The position numbers and the translations under genes are program-made. The notes under the pieces were generated by a model. It was not told the origin of the DNA and did not search any database. It worked only from the letters and a program-made list of their open reading frames with translations. From positions 2,788,501 through 2,852,500 of the forward strand of contig NZ_CP126101.1 of NCBI RefSeq assembly GCF_030123245.1: a DNA stretch of 64,000 nt. The letters are read 5' to 3'. This stretch comes from Lysinibacillus pakistanensis. Lineage in GTDB: Bacteria > Bacillota > Bacilli > Bacillales_A > Planococcaceae. Shown here piece by piece: positions 62,701 through 64,000 of the stretch. The stretch's first letter is position 1; every line of letters begins with the position of its first letter.

Positions 62701-64000
62701 GGAGCATTCCTGTTAGAAGGATTTTCAGGGGCTTGAAAAAGAAAAAGCCCTCTTGTATGATGCATGAGTGTCAACGGGAAATTGACTCATCATCACATAG
62801 GAGGACTCCAATTATGAATTCTAATACGAACCAAAAGATTAATCAAGTCTCTGAAAAAACACTCGTCATCGGTATCGATATTGCCAAGCGTACACATTAT
62901 GCATGCGCGGTTGATGAAAGAGGACGCGTGCTCCAAAAATCGTTCCCTTTCTCGCAAACAAGAGAAGGTTTCGATACTTTTTATGAAAGAATAATGGCTT
63001 TACGTGCTACGCATGAAAAAAGCGATGTGTTAGTTGGTTTTGAACCTACCGGTCATTACTGGATGAATCTAGCTGCCTATCTTTGTGCCCATGGAATTCC
63101 GTTTATCATGGTGAATCCTCATCATGTCAATCGTTCCAAAGAGCTGGATGACAATCTTCAAACAAAGAATGACCAAAAGGATGCGCTCGTCATTGCACGT
63201 TTAATGCGAGATGGACGGTTTAGTTATCCACGTATTCTAGAAGGCGTGGAAGCTGAATTGCGTAATGGTACAACCTTGCGTGCCAAAATCCAAGAAGATG
63301 TAAATGCCCTTCAAAATCGAATGATTCGTTGGTTAGATCGCTTTTTTCCTGAGTTTACACAGGTATTTAAAAACTTCGGGAAAATGGCATATGCGGCGCT
63401 TGAAAAGACACCACTGCCGATGGACATTCAAGGGAAAACGCCAGAAGAATTATTATTTTTATACCGCCAAGTAGATGGAATGAAAAGTCCACAGCTACCA
63501 AAGGCAAAACAATTAGTCGAGGTGGCACAAAGCTCGATTGGACTGACAGAAGGCTTAGTGATGGCACGCATTGAAATCGCTACACTACTTTCCCAGTATC
63601 AATTGATGCAAGCTCAGCTTGATGAATTAACAGCCCAGCTGATAGAACTGGCAAAACAAATGACGGACTATGCGTATTTAGCATCAGTACCTGGTATCGG
63701 AGACGTAACGATTGTTGAGTTGCTTTCAGAAGTCGGTTCTCTCACACAATATGAGCATCCACGCCAATTAATGAAGCTAGCGGGACTCACATTACGTGAA
63801 AACTCTTCTGGACAGCATAAAGGACAAAAACGGATTTCTAAGCGTGGTAGAAGAAAACTTCGAGCTCTTTTATTCCGTGTCATGATACCGTTAATTCGTC
63901 ATAATGAGGCCTTTAAGCAATTACATGATTATTACACTACACGCACCATCAATCCACTTCGAAAGAAACAATCGATTGTCGTGCTCTGTGGAAAGTTACT
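62701..64000 (+). mobile_element. IS110-family insertion sequence, copy 2 (cut by the window end)
   Basis: Starts at GGAGCATTCCTGTTAG, matching 19171 of copy 1. The left noncoding 113 bp differ at a single base (cacaCagg versus cacaTagg). The right end is outside the window. Confidence 0.9.
62814..64000 (+). CDS. IS110-family transposase, partial (3' end outside window)
   Basis: Start ATG 62814, no stop before the window end (395 codons seen). Same DEDD and Ser motifs as copy 1. About ten amino-acid differences (for example Leu-Gln-Ala to Leu-Cys-Ala at AAYL-AHG, Ile-Lys to Met-Lys at RQLMKLAGL, Lys to Gln at HKGQKRIS). The nucleotide differences are clustered, not spread (see findings). Confidence 0.95.
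   Translation, partial: MNSNTNQKINQVSEKTLVIGIDIAKRTHYACAVDERGRVLQKSFPFSQTREGFDTFYERIMALRATHEKSDVLVGFEPTGHYWMNLAAYLCAHGIPFIMVNPHHVNRSKELDDNLQTKNDQKDALVIARLMRDGRFSYPRILEGVEAELRNGTTLRAKIQEDVNALQNRMIRWLDRFFPEFTQVFKNFGKMAYAALEKTPLPMDIQGKTPEELLFLYRQVDGMKSPQLPKAKQLVEVAQSSIGLTEGLVMARIEIATLLSQYQLMQAQLDELTAQLIELAKQMTDYAYLASVPGIGDVTIVELLSEVGSLTQYEHPRQLMKLAGLTLRENSSGQHKGQKRISKRGRRKLRALLFRVMIPLIRHNEAFKQLHDYYTTRTINPLRKKQSIVVLCGKL

Noticed and set aside
1..64000. tRNA, rRNA, phage structural genes or replication origin
   Set aside because: None could be recognised by eye; short tRNAs would need tRNAscan-SE to exclude fully.

Overview
The window reads as chromosome of a low-GC, spore-forming member of the Bacillales, most like Lysinibacillus. 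Supporting signs are strong AT bias, frequent GTG/TTG starts behind AGGAGG-type ribosome binding sites, an S-layer-homology (SLH) surface protein, a YjcZ-type sporulation peptide, a T-box-controlled type-2 isoleucyl-tRNA synthetase, a YkuI-like EAL protein and Bacillus-style Ku/LigD end joining. The genus is an inference; no rRNA or tRNA gene is present to test it.

Layout. 1-10.8 kb is mostly housekeeping: ileS with its T-box (minus), a small membrane-protein cluster with a probable frameshift, an ECF sigma/anti-sigma pair, an Lrp regulator divergent from a DJ-1/PfpI protein, an SLH protein and aconitase with a CcpC-type dyad upstream. 11-31.5 kb is accessory: acetyltransferases, a CPBP protease, MarR/serine hydrolase, VOC, PadR, XRE and ArsR regulators with small membrane partners, a VanZ protein, a spore peptide, a pentapeptide-repeat protein, a P-loop ATPase, a full IS110-family element and many gene fragments (an IS3 remnant, a toxin-like tail beside a DUF4288 gene, a frameshifted pseudogene hidden on the minus strand near 25.8 kb). 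32-44.7 kb carries two chemotaxis receptors, a frameshifted LD-carboxypeptidase, a 132-bp MITE, a MocR/PaiB divergent pair, a compact inverted-repeat RNA in front of a basic Cys-rich protein, an MBL-fold hydrolase and the divergent ligD/ku pair. 44.9-53.7 kb holds an S9 peptidase divergent from its likely GbsR/MarR-type regulator, a serine hydrolase, a WYL regulator beside a deleted DHFR-family gene, and a DUF418 protein. 54-59.2 kb holds ykuI, a zinc-ribbon/SPFH pair like B. subtilis YdjG/YdjI, DUF423 and a thioesterase. 59.2-64 kb is accessory again: a lipoprotein, a frameshifted gene, a truncated IS3 element and a second IS110 copy cut by the window end.

How things work together. Most regulators sit beside their probable targets and several have clean palindromes in front of them (PadR, XRE, MocR, GbsR). 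The DNA-repair pair ligD/ku is divergent. SPFH and zinc-ribbon genes form one unit.

The best candidate for something undescribed is at 38183-38536: an 87-nt leader with a 10-bp outer stem, a 16-bp inner stem and an 8-base loop sequence complementary to the ribosome-binding-site region, giving mutually exclusive folds in front of an 87-residue basic CxCxxC protein. Other points of interest are the IS110 left-end RNA-like structure and the mosaic divergence of the two IS110 copies, a heptad-repeat mini-ORF built from 21-bp repeats, and the DUF4288/toxin-tail pair.
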